NCBI GenBank assembly: GCA_028023455.1 | Contig: JAQFVV010012506.1 | Span: 3,466,714 to 3,530,713, forward strand | Source: Epiperipatus broadwayi | Taxonomy: Eukaryota; Onychophora; Udeonychophora; Euonychophora; Peripatidae | Length of the DNA: 64,000 nucleotides | Direction of reading: 5' to 3' | Part shown: positions 1 to 17,254 of the stretch, one piece after another | How positions within the stretch are numbered: the first letter of the stretch is position 1 | How the letters are laid out: every line of letters begins with the position of its first letter | Translations under genes and position numbers: made by a program | Notes under the pieces: generated by a model | Told to the model about the DNA's origin: nothing | What the model saw: the letters and a program-made list of their open reading frames with translations, nothing else | Databases searched by the model: none

Positions 1-2944
1 TTCTTCTGTTTTCTTTAACAACATCTGATTTTCTTTTTATTTATTTCAACATTTACAATAACTGCACTAATATGTTTATCTCCTCTTTTCTCTGATTTCC
101 TTGTGTTATTTGGCTCATGCTTTTTCTCCATTATTTTACTGTTTTATCAGTTTGTTCTCCAGCCTGCATTTTGGCTTTTTCTCATGTTATCATTTGCACA
201 CACAAAAATACTATTATAAAAAATGATTTTTCTTTATATTCAATCTTATGAAAAAAAGTATACAAGTTTTCTCTTTTATATTTAATAATTATTAGGCCCA
301 TCCCCAACAATACACACACTATACTTATTTCTTTTTCATATGCAGCTTTATTTTTCCCTAGCTTTTTTTGTTCTTATTAACCTAGCTCTACCATATTATA
401 TTTTTATTATTTTTCACACATTGCTTTCCCCACTATTTATTCATCTTTTAATTCATTTTTATTTGTGCAACACAATCTTGTTTGTCTCATGGTTTGTATT
501 TTTCCTCATATTCACAACATATTCTGGCACTGAAGGAACCATAATTGCATTCCAGAATGTAACAGGTGAAATGATGCAGGAGAAAGTGATGTTCAGGCAT
601 AGACCTAGGTTTCCAAATATAACACTTACCAAATTGAACATTAGCTATAGACACCCAGGCTCAAAATGTTGGTCACCAGGCATACAACTACAAACCTTGA
701 ATCTGGATCTGGACATCAAAAATGAACCTTGGAACTTAAACCTAGTACATAGATGCCCAAGCACAAAACATTAAGTAACTGTATCACAACACCTTCAACC
801 ACATACTAACATTTAATAATATATATATATATATATATATTATATGTTACAATATATATATATATTATGATCAGGTCACATTTGGTCATGACTGTAACTG
901 ATGTATTAGCCCATTCATTAACTATGATGAGCATGCAAAAGGACATTATCAATTTACAGCCCATTGCTAATAATATTAACTCCACACAGTAATATTTTCT
1001 ATATTCCATATGGGTATAAACTCACACTACCTAAGTATACTAGAATATTTGTTAGTTTTGGTATGAAAAGATCTAGATTTAAACCTATACCCTTTAAAGA
1101 GATTAAGTCAACTTCAGATCATAGCTCATGGGATTTTTAAAACTCAATTGAAATGTTGCACTACTTAACTAGGTGAAATGCACAAATGAAAAGTGAACAA
1201 AAGTAGAACAGTTATAACAATAGAAGTTTATTTCAATAGCAATGTGCAAGTAGTATTTGCATTTTCTCAAAGCATGACAATAATCATTTTTTTAAAAAAA
1301 ACGAATATACGCATCTAATTATAAAATAAATACCTGTCTAACATAAAATAAATTCATATAGTTGATAAAAATTCAGAGAAAAATAAAAAAAATTATGCAC
1401 ATTTATAATTATAGTGACAACCAAATAGTTTGTTTATTTTACTTTAGTTCTTGTATTTAGTCCTTTGGTATTTGAATCTGATCCTTTGTTTAAAACAAAA
1501 TAAATATAGTTATTTATACAAGACAATTAACACTTTGTCCATTTATAATATTTCTTGCAATGTGTTTTGTTTTGTTTTCTTTTACACATTATTGACAGTT
1601 TAAAAATGAATTTTTTATTCACTATTTATTCCTATGTAGATTATGCTCACTCAAATTTATCCATGTGGTTTGTCTCTTCTTTTAAAAAAAAAAGTGAATT
1701 CTGAAAAGTTTAATAAACAGGTTGTGGCATTTCTAATGATCAGTCCATTGTTTTCTGAGCATTCTCTGACAGTCATTTTCTTTTTTCTAAGTAAGGCATA
1801 TTTAACTATTTCGACATGGTAGATGAACAGGAGCAATTAAATTTTATTTTCCATGCTATGTTACTTAATTTCCCATGGAGACCTATACAGTTAAAGAATA
1901 AACTGCTTAAGTTTCTAGCAAGCCATTGATGAATATTTATTGTATATTTGTACAAACCATTGCATAGTTGATTTCAATCATACACTTTTTTATTTTTCAA
2001 TTTCTAGTGCTTATATCCAAGTCCATACTGTATTGTCCCAAACTGTAAACTGGGCTGACTGAACTGAGCTGAACTTATGACAACCTTTTTATATGTTACA
2101 GACTTAATTACTTTCATTCATTGTGTTTAATGTGTTATCAATAAATATGTTAATTTAAAAAACATCCCTTTACAACTATTATCAAAGTCTGTTTTTTGAT
2201 AAACAGATAGAAAAAAGAATTATGACAATTTTTCAGAATTGGAAATAGAGAAAAAGAAAATAAAAATAATATTTTTATATTCTTTTAATATTATTAACTT
2301 ATTCATTTTGAGATACTGCATTTTTAAAGTTTGAAAGTTATTTAAAACTTTTATCATGGATAATTTTTAATGAAATTTTTCTTATTCCCTCTCTTCTCAA
2401 AAGTAATTTTTATAATCAATTAACAATTTTTTTTCTTTATTTTTATATAGAATATTTGTTTGAGAGACAATGTAAATAAACCACATGCATGGCACTTGAT
2501 TAAACTCTTTATGTAGTGAGGTTTTAGAATGAAATCACTATTAATTAGTGTTAGATTGCTTAACCCTTGACCAACTGAGGGCTTCAATAATTAACATGCT
2601 ATTAATTATTAGTTTTTATATTTAATATCACCTTTAATATATACTATGGTAACACATAGCTACAATATATATATATAAATGACATTTTCTACATTAGAGA
2701 TCACAAGCTTGAAACCTGGGTATGATTTTAAAAGACCATTCTTAAATGAGCTACTGTATAATTAGGATTAATATGTGAGGTTTTTTGCTTATCTATGGTG
2801 GATATCATTAAAACTATTCCTTTTTTTTTCTTATCTGTTTTCTTTTCTCAATGTGTCCTAGAGATACCAAAAGATTGGCCACTCTAAAATGAAAAATTTG
2901 AATTTAAAAAAGTGAGTTTCATAAATATAAATAACAATGAGTTA
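1..2944. other. AT-rich DNA without recognisable genes
   Basis: This stretch is AT-rich with T-runs and A-runs and an (AT)n tract near 820-870. A 144-codon open frame at 340-774 has a hydrophobic, Leu/Ile/Phe-rich first half that simply reflects T-rich DNA, and its second half matches no family I know. I see no splice-flanked exon, RNA gene or mobile element that I can support. Confidence 0.5.
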
Positions 2945-3035
2945 AAGCTGGCACTGGTTTAATGGAATTGAATCTGGGATCTTTAGATTTATAAATATTA
3001 AATCTAAGGTAATACTCTAATCAATCAAAGGCAAC
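2945..3035 (-). mobile_element. tRNA-like SINE relic
   Basis: Read on the minus strand, the segment has a tRNA box-A-like stretch (TGATTGATTAGAGTATTACC) followed about 45 bases later by a box-B-like stretch (AGATTCAATTCC), the usual layout of an internal RNA polymerase III promoter. No clear target duplication or A-tail is visible, so it is either a decayed tRNA-derived SINE or a tRNA pseudogene. The assignment rests only on the two boxes. Confidence 0.35.
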
Positions 3036-3736
3036 AACCAGTAGAAATTTTAGATACTTATCTATGAAGGTTTCCCCTTATTTCTCCATATGGGGTGGGG
3101 ATAAGTATATGAAATTTATATTAATCGTTTCCTTTGACAGAATAACTTAATTTCTTAGATTATTGTTTTAAATTTACTGATGATGAATCTAAAGTTTTCA
3201 GATTCTATCACCTTGCTAGTACTGTCATTGGTCAAACACATGAAAAAAAAAATATTACATGAAAAATTGTGTTATATACTAATCTGTATGCTATATTGAA
3301 AAGTGTAACAAAAGTTTGATTTCTTTTTCTGAAAGTATTTAACAATTAACATTAGATAATAGAATTGTTCAGCTTATAATTACAACTGCAATGCTAATAT
3401 CACAAACTTTCAGATAAATCTCAGCTTTGCTTATAACATTTTTTTTTTGGATTTTCCTGTCATAAAAAAAAAAGAAAAACAAGCCTATAGTGCTTTTTTT
3501 AATTTTCTAAAACCCTATGAATCTCTGATAACTATTCACATGTAAACAACTTATTTAATTAAAGTTCTTTAAAATATTTTTGTTCTAGTTCATAAAACCA
3601 GGTGATATAACATAATACTTTTATACATTTCTATATATCTTTAATAACTTTAGAACAATACATTTTATTTAAAACTTCTCCATGTGTTTCATTAGGAATT
3701 ACAGTCATTTATTTTCCAATATTATAAAAAAATAAT

Positions 3737-3750
3737 TTATACTAATATGA
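3737..3750. repeat. 14-bp target-site duplication, left copy
   Basis: The sequence TTATACTAATATGA here is repeated exactly at 4,874-4,887, immediately outside the two ends of the ~370-bp unit array. The inner flanks do not match each other, so the repeat is not part of the element. A length of 14 bp points to retroposition-type insertion and away from a classical cut-and-paste transposon. Confidence 0.7.
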
Positions 3751-4873
3751 AATAAATTGAGATACTTCCAAATCTCACTGCACTTATTACAATACCTATC
3801 TGACAGTCAATCAGATGTCATGAGAGCTGTCTAAACGACAATCAAACCCAAATGCATGACAAAGATTTTATGAGAAAAAGGCGTCCACACCCTTTTCTCT
3901 ACTTTTCTTTCTATATATCTAAGCCAGTCATAAGTATTTAGGTTTGAAAGCTTGAAGCTTTAAATATCTTCACAAATAACTCATGGAGTTTAAATCATAA
4001 ACATACAATGCGAAATTCTATGATTTACTAAGTAGTAGTTTTTAGAATACATAACAAACAGTAAATAATATTTTAATTTGTGAAGTACAGATAGTTGAAA
4101 ATTGAAATAAAGTGAGATACTGCCAAATCTCAAATTAAAATATTATTTACATACTTTACTGCTTATTATGTATTCTAAAAACTACTATGTAGTAAATCAT
4201 AGGATTTCATGTTGTATGTTTATGACTTAGACTCAGTGAGTTATTTGTGAAGATATTTAAAGCTTCAAGTTTCAAACCTAAATACTTATGACTGGCTTAG
4301 ATATATAGAAAGAAAAGTAGAGAAAAGAGTGTGGCCACCCTTTTCTCGTAAAATCTTTGTCGTGTGTTTGGGTTTGATTGTCGTTTGGACAGCTATCATG
4401 ATATCTGATTGGCTGTCAGTTAGGTATTATAATGAGTGCAGTGAGATTTGACAGTATCTCAATTTATTTCAATTTTCAATTATCTGTGCTTCGCAAATTA
4501 AAATATTATTTACATATTTTACTGCTTGTTATGTATTCTAAAAACTACTACATAGTAAATCATAGGATTTTGTGTTGTATGTTTATGATTTAGACTCAGT
4601 GAGTTATTTGTGATGATATTTAAAGCTTCAAGCTTTCAAACCAAAATACTTATGACTGGCTTAGATATATAGAAAGAAAAGTAGAGAAAAGGGTGTGGCT
4701 GCCCTTTTCTTGTAAAATCTTTGTCGTATGTTTGGGTTTGATTGTCGTTTGGACAGCTATCATGACCTCTGATTGGCTGTCATATAGGTATTGTAACCAG
4801 AACAATAAGATTTGGCAGCATCTAAATTTATTTCAATTTTCAACTATCTGCACTTCGCAAATTAAAATATCAG
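3751..4873. mobile_element. Inverted plus tandem ~370-bp repeat array inserted as one unit
   Basis: Three related units are visible. One lies in reverse orientation at about 3,751-4,085, followed by the reversed tail of a further unit to about 4,125. Two direct units follow at about 4,128-4,497 and 4,498-4,873. Each direct unit runs from a CAAATTAAAATAT start through an AAAGCTTCAAGCTTT hairpin, a TATATATAG stretch and a GATTGGCTGTC box to a TTTCAATTTTCAA-type tail. The whole block is bracketed by the same 14 bases, TTATACTAATATGA, at 3,737-3,750 and 4,874-4,887, which I read as a target-site duplication. That makes the array a single insertion and not a local amplification. Tandem units with a long duplication are typical of retrozymes, but I found no convincing ribozyme core. 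No protein is encoded. Confidence 0.75.
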
Positions 4874-4887
4874 TTATACTAATATGA
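4874..4887. repeat. 14-bp target-site duplication, right copy
   Basis: This is an exact match to 3,737-3,750 and marks the right boundary of the inverted/tandem array. Confidence 0.7.
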
Positions 4888-5091
4888 TAATTTACAAAGC
4901 GCATACAATAAGCAGTTTGCAGAAGTTTTAAAATGAAAATATCAATAATTTAGTTATGGCTTAGCGCTTTAAAGGTTCTCTGCATCTGGTACATATGCAT
5001 ATAATTAATTACAGTAAAAATATGCTAGCATGTTTATACTAAGATAATAAATCCAATTACTTAAGGCTTTAATAGGTTTATAAATATAGAT

Positions 5092-5161
5092 GATAACAGT
5101 CAACTCTTAAGATATTGGCTACAGGTTGAGATTGTTAATAGCTTAAGAGTTGATTGTTATC
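5092..5161. repeat. 20-bp inverted repeat (hairpin)
   Basis: The arms at 5,092-5,111 and 5,142-5,161 are reverse complements with one mismatch, around a 30-base loop. The outer end of the right arm (TTGATTGTTATC) also occurs at the inner right arm of the foldback MITE near 19,080, so this may be a minimal relic of the same family. Confidence 0.5.
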
Positions 5162-5320
5162 AATGTGTATGTATATATACATTGTATTTTATTACAATTA
5201 TACATGGATTCACTCTGATAACTCACTTATATCTGTAGCCTGTGAAAATCTTTGTTTTAATATAATAGAATGAATATATCCATAAAAATAAACATCTCAA
5301 TTCTTATAACATTACTCAAA

Positions 5321-5360
5321 AGATGATTTAAAAAGTATTAAGATGATTTAAAAAGTATTA
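5321..5360. repeat. Exact 20-bp tandem duplication
   Basis: The 20 bases AGATGATTTAAAAAGTATTA occur twice back to back with no mismatch, indicating a recent slippage duplication. Confidence 0.9.
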
Positions 5361-5394
5361 AGAAAATTGAAGAAATCGGGAGAATTTGTACCAA

Positions 5395-5600
5395 CCCTGA
5401 CAGATATGTATGTAGAATTTCTACTGCCTGTTATCTTTGACATAATAGCTCAGTTAGTTAGAGCAATAACCTCTACACCTATACTAATATTGTCACTAGT
5501 CAGCTAGTAATACCTGAAGAATGGAGAATAATACTAGATGAAACGTTGGGTAATTATAGACCTGTGTTATCTATTTGTGTGTTACTACTAACAAATTGGT
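5395..5600 (+). mobile_element. SINE remnant with tRNA box A
   Basis: TAGCTCAGTTAGTTAGAGCA near 5,447-5,466 is an almost perfect tRNA D-arm/box A. A proper box B is missing downstream. A segment with CCTGAAGAATGG and, further on, GATGAAACGTTGG follows near 5,510-5,550. I have the impression that similar CTGAAGA...GAAACGTTGG segments are common in conserved body domains of animal SINEs and LINE tails, but I could not check this. The best reading is a decayed tRNA-derived SINE. The CTGAAGA/GAAAC pair also superficially resembles a hammerhead core, but no stem II forms between the two motifs. Confidence 0.4.
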
Positions 5601-5977
5601 TGTATTTGAAAAATTTAAATAGAGTTTAAAATTTTCTAGATTTTCAACATTTCATAATATATGAGGAAAGAATTCAATATATTAGTATACGATTAAAACA
5701 GGTTTTTCATCTATTTCAAGTATTATTATTATTACGATAGAAAAATTACTATCCATTAATTTAATAGAACTATTATTTTATTTTTTTAAATCTTAAAGTT
5801 GCTTCTAATGACTTAATAATAGATCAAAAAGTGAAATTATGAACACAAAATATCAAATGTTCCTATCTGAGCATTGTTTATGCATCTTTAAATTTATTTT
5901 ATTAGTCTGCCAAACAGAGAATGGCATATTTTTAATCAAGCCATAATAGCACATTATTATCACAGCTACAGTAATGA

Positions 5978-6088
5978 GTCAAGCATTGTTAGCCGAGAGG
6001 TCATCACAGCCACCTTGCAAGCAAGTAGTTGGTTGCAGACGGTTGTGGGTTCGCCTCCCGGCCGATGCTATGACATATGGGGAAAAAA
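5978..6088 (+). mobile_element. Short tRNA-derived SINE, 111 bp, with target duplication
   Basis: The element has a tRNA-like body with box A (GTTAGCCGAGAGGTC, resembling tRNA-Ser/Leu) and box B (GGGTTCGCCTCCC). It then has a short unique tail, ATGCTATGACATATGG, and an A-run. It is flanked by a perfect 14-bp duplication, AGCTACAGTAATGA, at 5,964-5,977 and 6,089-6,102. It is GC-richer than its surroundings, as expected for a recent RNA polymerase III retroposon. A related copy at 63,428-63,514 shares the same 5' leader (AGTCAAGCATTG) and the GACATAT tail, and the copy at 47,481-47,560 shares the CGAGAGGTC box A. The body carries no LINE-like 3' end that I recognise. Transposition would have been in trans. 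Confidence 0.85.
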
Positions 6089-7026
6089 AGCTACAGTAAT
6101 GATTCCTTTTTTTTAGTGAATTTAAAAATAGATTTAGTTATGCCAAGTACATTAAGGGAATTTTATATATGATATTACCATGACAATCTTGATAATCTAA
6201 ATTGAAAAATTACATATTTATTGCTATTGAAATTTCTTATCAATAAAAATTGCAATAAGAATAAACATCAAATTTCCCATAAATATGATTTGGAGTTCGT
6301 TTTTAATATAACCATCATTTTAATTTTAGAGCATATAAGTGTATGATTTGTACATTAATCTACATTTGTAAATGCTCCTACATCCCTATTTCCTTTACTG
6401 ACTATAACTAATATCTGAAACAAATTGTTTGAATGTGAATACTTTCAAATTCCTTTATAGTTATTTTTTGTCACAACAAAGTGTTCATTGTAGTCAATTC
6501 ATGTACTGAGCAAAAATTCAATAACAGTAAATCATATTAATCCTCAGTCAAACCATTATTTTCTATAAGGTCAGCTAAAATTTATTGCTTTTAAGAAGAC
6601 AAAATTTATATTTTGATGATGAAATAACACTAACCATCAAAAAATAGAAATGCAGAGTTACATTTGCCCCAATAATTTTTAATAATATTAACCTTAGCAT
6701 AGAACTTAACAAATTACAACTTTATTTTAAATTCAACAATCATGCAGTCTTTTATTACTAAGTGAACTTCTTTTTCCAATAAAGTTGATACCATCTATCT
6801 GTTTACATTTTTCTTGTGAAAGACAAGCTCATTAAGAACTACTATATCAACCTTAAATCTTGCAGTTTCTTAGTTGCAACCATTATCATCTATTCAGATC
6901 TTTTAGAATTCATATTCAGCAAAGTATTCATATTCACTTTTAATAAAAATGTATAAATGAAATTGCTTACTTAATTTCTGCTTTATTATTGTTACTATTA
7001 GTTATTTTGCAATTATTTCCATAGCT

Positions 7027-12390
<5,364 letters not shown>

Positions 12391-12757
12391 CAGAGATGGC
12401 GAATCTCCGAGAACGTAGGTCAAATCTGGCCCTTGAAAGATCTTAATCCGATCCCAGACATTTTCATATACAAAATGGATCTGTATAACGCTTCTATTTA
12501 AACATACACGTAATGTGCAGCGCAAATATATGCACAAATACTAAATGAAGAGTTAAGTAATTTTATTTTCTCAATCACATCTTTTTTTCTCACTAACCTT
12601 TATAATAAATAATTCTACTTTATTCTATCAGAAATAAACAAATTAAATTTTTGATCAAATATAATAGGTTAATTTTTAAGTCGATAATTTTGTGTGGCCC
12701 CGCGAATAATATTATAAATATTCAAATGAGCTTTGGCAAAAAAGTTTTTCATCCCTG
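12391..12757. mobile_element. hAT-type MITE, 367 bp
   Basis: The left end reads CAGAGATGGCGAAT and the reverse complement of the right end reads CAGGGATGAAAAAC. This is the CAG(A/G)GATG terminal pattern of the hAT superfamily. The interior holds stretches typical of hAT-derived non-autonomous elements, such as TCAAATCTGGCCCTTG near the left end and GTGTGGCCCCGCG near the right. The 8 bases outside each end, TCTTAAAG and CCTTAAGA, are similar but not identical, consistent with an aged 8-bp target duplication. It encodes no transposase. Confidence 0.65.
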
Positions 12758-13229
12758 CCTTAAGAAATTGAGCAGGGCAAATTTCCAACATCCACCCTAT
12801 ATACACTCTTTTTGTTGCAGTTGTTATTACTATATGATTATCTTTCAAAAGGAAATGGGTCGTTAAACAGCCATCATACTAATATAATGAGTTTATAGTT
12901 TTTTTTACTTTTGAACCTTCTCAATTGCCTGTTAGTTCTTAATCTAAATATCAGCTAAGTTTTCTCAAAGCATAATGAATATGTGTATGCATGAACTTTT
13001 TAAATAAATATTTATGATCGTGACAGACAAAATTAAATTATAGTTTATTCCCAGGAATCTGTAAATTCACCAGCCAAAGCAGTAGTTATTGGCAAAAAGT
13101 GATACGAAACCCCTGATTCTGAACCCAGGTTGCCATTTGATGATGATCTTTTATTTGAGTATCTCATTTAAGTAAACAAAAATTGCACGAATTAGAAAAA
13201 GTATTGTCTAATAACAAATAGAAATTGTT

Positions 13230-14850
13230 GGATTTTGTGAAGTTAGAAGACAAAATTAAAAGATTTAGGATTTAAAAAAATTGGCATGTACTTTACTATA
13301 AAGGTACAAAATTGAAAGCACACTTAATGGAATAACAATATTGTGAAGTTGATTGTGTGTATAGACGAAATGGCAAGATTATTTATTCAACTTAATGAAA
13401 GATATGAAATGCAGCTAATTCAGATTTATACCACAATAAATTATCATGGAGATGAAGTATAGCAATTTTATGTGGATGTACAAAAGACTAAACAAAAGAT
13501 TAAACAACATATGACTAAACATTTTAAAATTGGCATGGATAAATGATTGAAAAATGAAACTATTGAAACTAAATTCGATTGGTTACAGTGTTAGAAATAT
13601 GAGAGAACACAGATTTGTGTAGTTCAGAGATTTTTTTTTTTTGAGACAAATGATAAACAGAAATGGATATGAAAGCATTATATTTTGATTAACAGAAAAT
13701 GTGTATTTCAACATTTTAATGTTCTTAATAGATTCAACCAAGTATTAAGAGAAGTTGTAGAAGGAACTAATGAATATGAGTTGCCATGTTTTGGAATTGT
13801 AGATTAGGAAAAGATTTTTGATTCTATAAGCATTTTTAGGTAATTAAAGTATTGGATCATAAGATATAGACCTGAATATTATCGTACTCTGAAGAATATT
13901 TATCGTTATATAAGTAATGATTAGATTATAAACTGATATTAAAAAGATAACCTTTGAGAAGGGTAAATGAAAGGGAATCTTCAAAACTTTTTACAGCAGT
14001 TTTACAAAAATTATTTTGTGGATTAAATGGGAAGTAAAAAATGGAAGTATTAAATGGGAAGATAGTAAAGTAAAATGGAATATTTAAATCATCTAGATTT
14101 TGTAAGTAATATGGTTGTTTTTGCAAATAATGTTTCAGAGCTTTTGCGAGAGTTACCTAAATGAAAAAAAAAGTAGGACTAAAAATAAACATTAAAAACA
14201 CTAGTATTCAATAGATATTTTCAGGAGGAAAAAAAAGTGATAATAATGAATTAAAAGTTAACAATTATACCTTGGTTAGACTATTAATACAGATGAAAAC
14301 ATGATAGGTGAAATTAATCATAGAATTAAGTTTGGATGGAGTATTTTTGGTAGAATAGTTTAAAACTAAAAGAAAATATGCCTGTGTGTTTCAAAAAAAA
14401 AGGTTTTTAATATATGTTATTTGCTTTACAACTTCTTACTTATGAATCTAATTAATGACTTGGACACCAAACAAGAGAACAATAAGATATTTCAGATTAC
14501 TAAATGAAGTATGGGGAGGTATGTAATAGGATTAATAACAATGATTCAAAAACAATACATGGGTGAGAAAACCAAAAGGTATTATTGATATTCTTGAAAG
14601 AAATGGAACTAGTCTGGACATATTACAGATGCTCTGTTGAAGTGTGAAACTTGATCCAAGAGACCACATATAAAATAGATAGATGAAATAATGAAACGTG
14701 TTTCATGATGTGAACAAGAGAGAGAGGCTAAAGATTTGGGAAATTGGAGTAAACTTATGGAAACTTTCATCATGCAATTGATCAATAATATTTAAAAATA
14801 TCACATGATTATCAGAAGATTATGGTCTGACTATATAGAAGAAATATATA
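13230..14850 (+). pseudogene. Decayed RTE/BovB-type LINE (endonuclease-reverse transcriptase)
   Basis: Translation in shifting frames gives a recognisable RTE-clade protein broken by many stops. In order it shows an endonuclease-like LIQIYTTINYHGDE (13,410-13,470), an RT palm segment with FGIVD and FDSISIF (13,790-13,840), and YRTLKNIYRYI-like residues. Next come LFTAVLQKLFCGLN (13,990-14,030), NHLDFVSNMVVFANN where the FADD box has decayed, and VGLKININTS-like residues. The tail has IDEIMK and KDLGNWSKLMETFIMQL, matching the usual carboxy end of these LINEs. The catalytic YADD aspartates are lost, so it is dead. It sits in its own AT-rich context with no neighbours of the same family. Confidence 0.75.
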
Positions 14851-15234
14851 AGCCAGTCATAGTTTTTTTTCAAGTTTGTTCAACCTAGATTTGAATCAGA
14901 TTAATGTTATAGGAGATGGATGCATTTGCATTGCTTCTATGTTTTTTGTCAATACATCAAATATTTAATTAGTTAAATTGTTTACATGTTTTCACACAAA
15001 TATTATACATCTTATATACATATGAAGAATTGATATGTATAATGTATACAGATGTTATAATAAGATAGCTAAGCGATAATTACTCACAATAATTTTCCAT
15101 TTAAAAACCATACTACATCTTATGACGACTTTCTAGTTACTAACAAAGATAACTCCATTATGATCGACATTATACCAGAATTACTCTTGTGGGTACATAG
15201 ACTACTGAAATCAGTTACTACTATTGTACCGGTC

Positions 15235-15420
15235 AAAACAGTATGCTCACTTAACAAGGTTCCAAATCCTAAGCAAAAGTACCTCGAATCCGATCATGCT
15301 CGAGATACACAGGTCTGGAACAATCCTGAATTCTAACCTATTTGCCTATTCTTCGAATCTCTGACCCAATGAACAACAATTCTGATGACACAGTAAAATT
15401 ATTTTAAATCCGTGCCCATA
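15235..15420 (+). repeat. Left copy of a diverged inverted repeat
   Basis: Segments such as AGCAAAAGTACCTCGA, GAGATA, CCTATT, TTCGAATCT and GAACAACA occur here in the same order as on the minus strand of about 21,705-21,860. Similarity is patchy but collinear for about 140 bases. The pair frames a 6.5-kb block that also holds two outward-facing TATA/LTR-like segments. It could be the ends of one large element, or two separate insertions of one family. Confidence 0.5.
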
Positions 15421-16022
15421 AGCAGAGCGGTGGAGCATAAGATCAGACTGATGATGATGATCGAGGTCGGAGTAGCCCAGGAATTACATTTATTATACTT
15501 ATTTATTAATGCTAAGCTCTTAGCCAATGAAAATAGTTCTAAATATTAACTATAAACTAATAATTCAAAACAAACCAGGATTTACATGAATATATATATT
15601 TAATAAATGTAGAAAACGCATATATATGTTACAAAATTGTTTCACGCTTGGAGGGATCTTATACATTTTGAAAACTTGGGATTTGTTTTATAAAATCCCC
15701 ATTACATCAATAATTGAATAAATACCATTTTATAGAATGTGTTATAAGTTGTGCGGGGTTAATATGTCAATTTACAAGTGTTTACAAATAAAATGTTGTG
15801 GATGTACAAACAATCTACAAGATCGGAACAGATTCGGATTACAGAAAGATACACGATAATTTAACATTAATCATTTTGACAAATAAATATAAATGTACGG
15901 TCTCAATCATTTATTTACAATCTTAAAATCATCACATATGTTTGATAGGCATTGTTTGGACATGGCGTCTCTAGACTAAGTAGACATAAGGAACAAACAA
16001 TGCGCAATATTTACGAGAATGA

Positions 16023-16533
16023 ATTATACAAATTGATTTACGTCTCTGGGAATCGATAAAGCTTTTTAAAGAAAAGCAGTTTTTAGATCAACATACTGAA
16101 CGTATTTTACGAAATGAATCTTTATCTTTAACACATCATTGCGACTTTACTAAGATTAGACAAATGATCAAGTTAATGAGCAAAGTAACGGTACTAGCAT
16201 ACAATAAGGAAAACAAGGCCTCATGGCGATTGTGGATATTTCATCATTTAAAAGAATACTTTGAAATGAACTTAGATTGGATATATCTGCTCCGCCAGAA
16301 GGTGCGATATCAAAATAGAGGCTGAGAATGAGACCCCAGATCATTATGTACTGCCATCTGCAGCACATAATCCTCTTAAACTTTACATTCAACAGAGAGT
16401 AGCGTCTCTGGTTAGGAACGATTTTGAAAAGAAGGACGGGAGCTTCATGCTTTCGACGTCCCCAATAATAAAACGATCAAGAAATGGAAAGATAAAATAT
16501 CAGAAAAGAAAATATATGCCAGCAGCGTTTCTA
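16023..16533 (+). pseudogene. Unrecognised coding-like fragment in two frames
   Basis: One frame is open for 100 codons (16,023-16,322) and includes LTHHCDFTKIRQMIKLM and KASWRLWIFHHLKEYFEMNL. The next frame is open for 86 codons (16,276-16,533) and includes ETPDHYVLPSAAHNPLKLYI and RNDFEKKDGSFML. The overlap suggests one protein with a frameshift. Amino-acid composition is balanced, unlike chance frames in this DNA, and local base composition is less AT-rich. I cannot name the family. It may be part of the large element framed by the inverted repeats at 15.2 and 21.8 kb, for example a gag-like or accessory protein. Coding status is uncertain. Confidence 0.3.
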
Positions 16534-17254
16534 TAATTTTATAATATCATTTAAAGTTTGAAAATGGTCTAACCTCTCGTGCAATAATCTGTTTCCAATT
16601 CTGAGTCACTTATCTAATCATAATGAATAATAACGCTTCTATTTACAATATTATTAAACTAACCACATTTATATTTAAAGAATCGATTCCCAAATACGTA
16701 TTAACTGGTGGAATTTGCCCTTCAGGCACCAGCAAAAAGGAATGGATTAATTATAAGAAAGTTCACGATCTTTTTAAAATAGAAAATTAAAGCAAAATTC
16801 ATCCACAGTAAAAGTTTTTAATTTACTTTAAGAGTAACGAATTTAAAAATGAAACCAAACTCGCGAGCAATTTCTATTTAATATAGACAAAACTCTATTG
16901 ATAAGTTTTAAATAAAGCCCACCCTTTTCCCAAGTAAAACAATTATTTCCCCCCTTACTCGCGAATTTAACGATTTTGGCACATTAAAGAAAATAAATTA
17001 TATCTATACATTAAACAAAGTATATGAAATCTTAATGGAATCACACACATTTCGATATATAATTTAATTAAGCGTGAACGGTAAGTTAAAATACATGATA
17101 TTAATAAAAGATTACTGAGAGAGAGTTTAAAAGCAAAATTAACAGAAGCTTATAAAACAATATATAAATTAAGACATGACGGTTGAACTATAGATTACAA
17201 AAGTATTGACTTATAAAGGCAGTTCTATGTTAAAAGGTTACCTAAGAAAAAAAA

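Noticed and set aside
340-774. 144-codon open frame
   Set aside because: Its first half is hydrophobic only because the DNA is T-rich, and no motif, splice signal or family resemblance supports coding.
4240-4290. GTGAAGA / hairpin / CAAAC in the ~370-bp units as a hammerhead
   Set aside because: C3 and G12 are both wrong, five unpaired bases separate the core from stem II, and no stem III or cleavage site could be drawn.
5505-5560. CTGAAGA ... GAAACG resembling a hammerhead core
   Set aside because: The bases between the motifs do not form stem II, nothing after GAAAC forms stem III, and the segment fits better as part of a SINE body.
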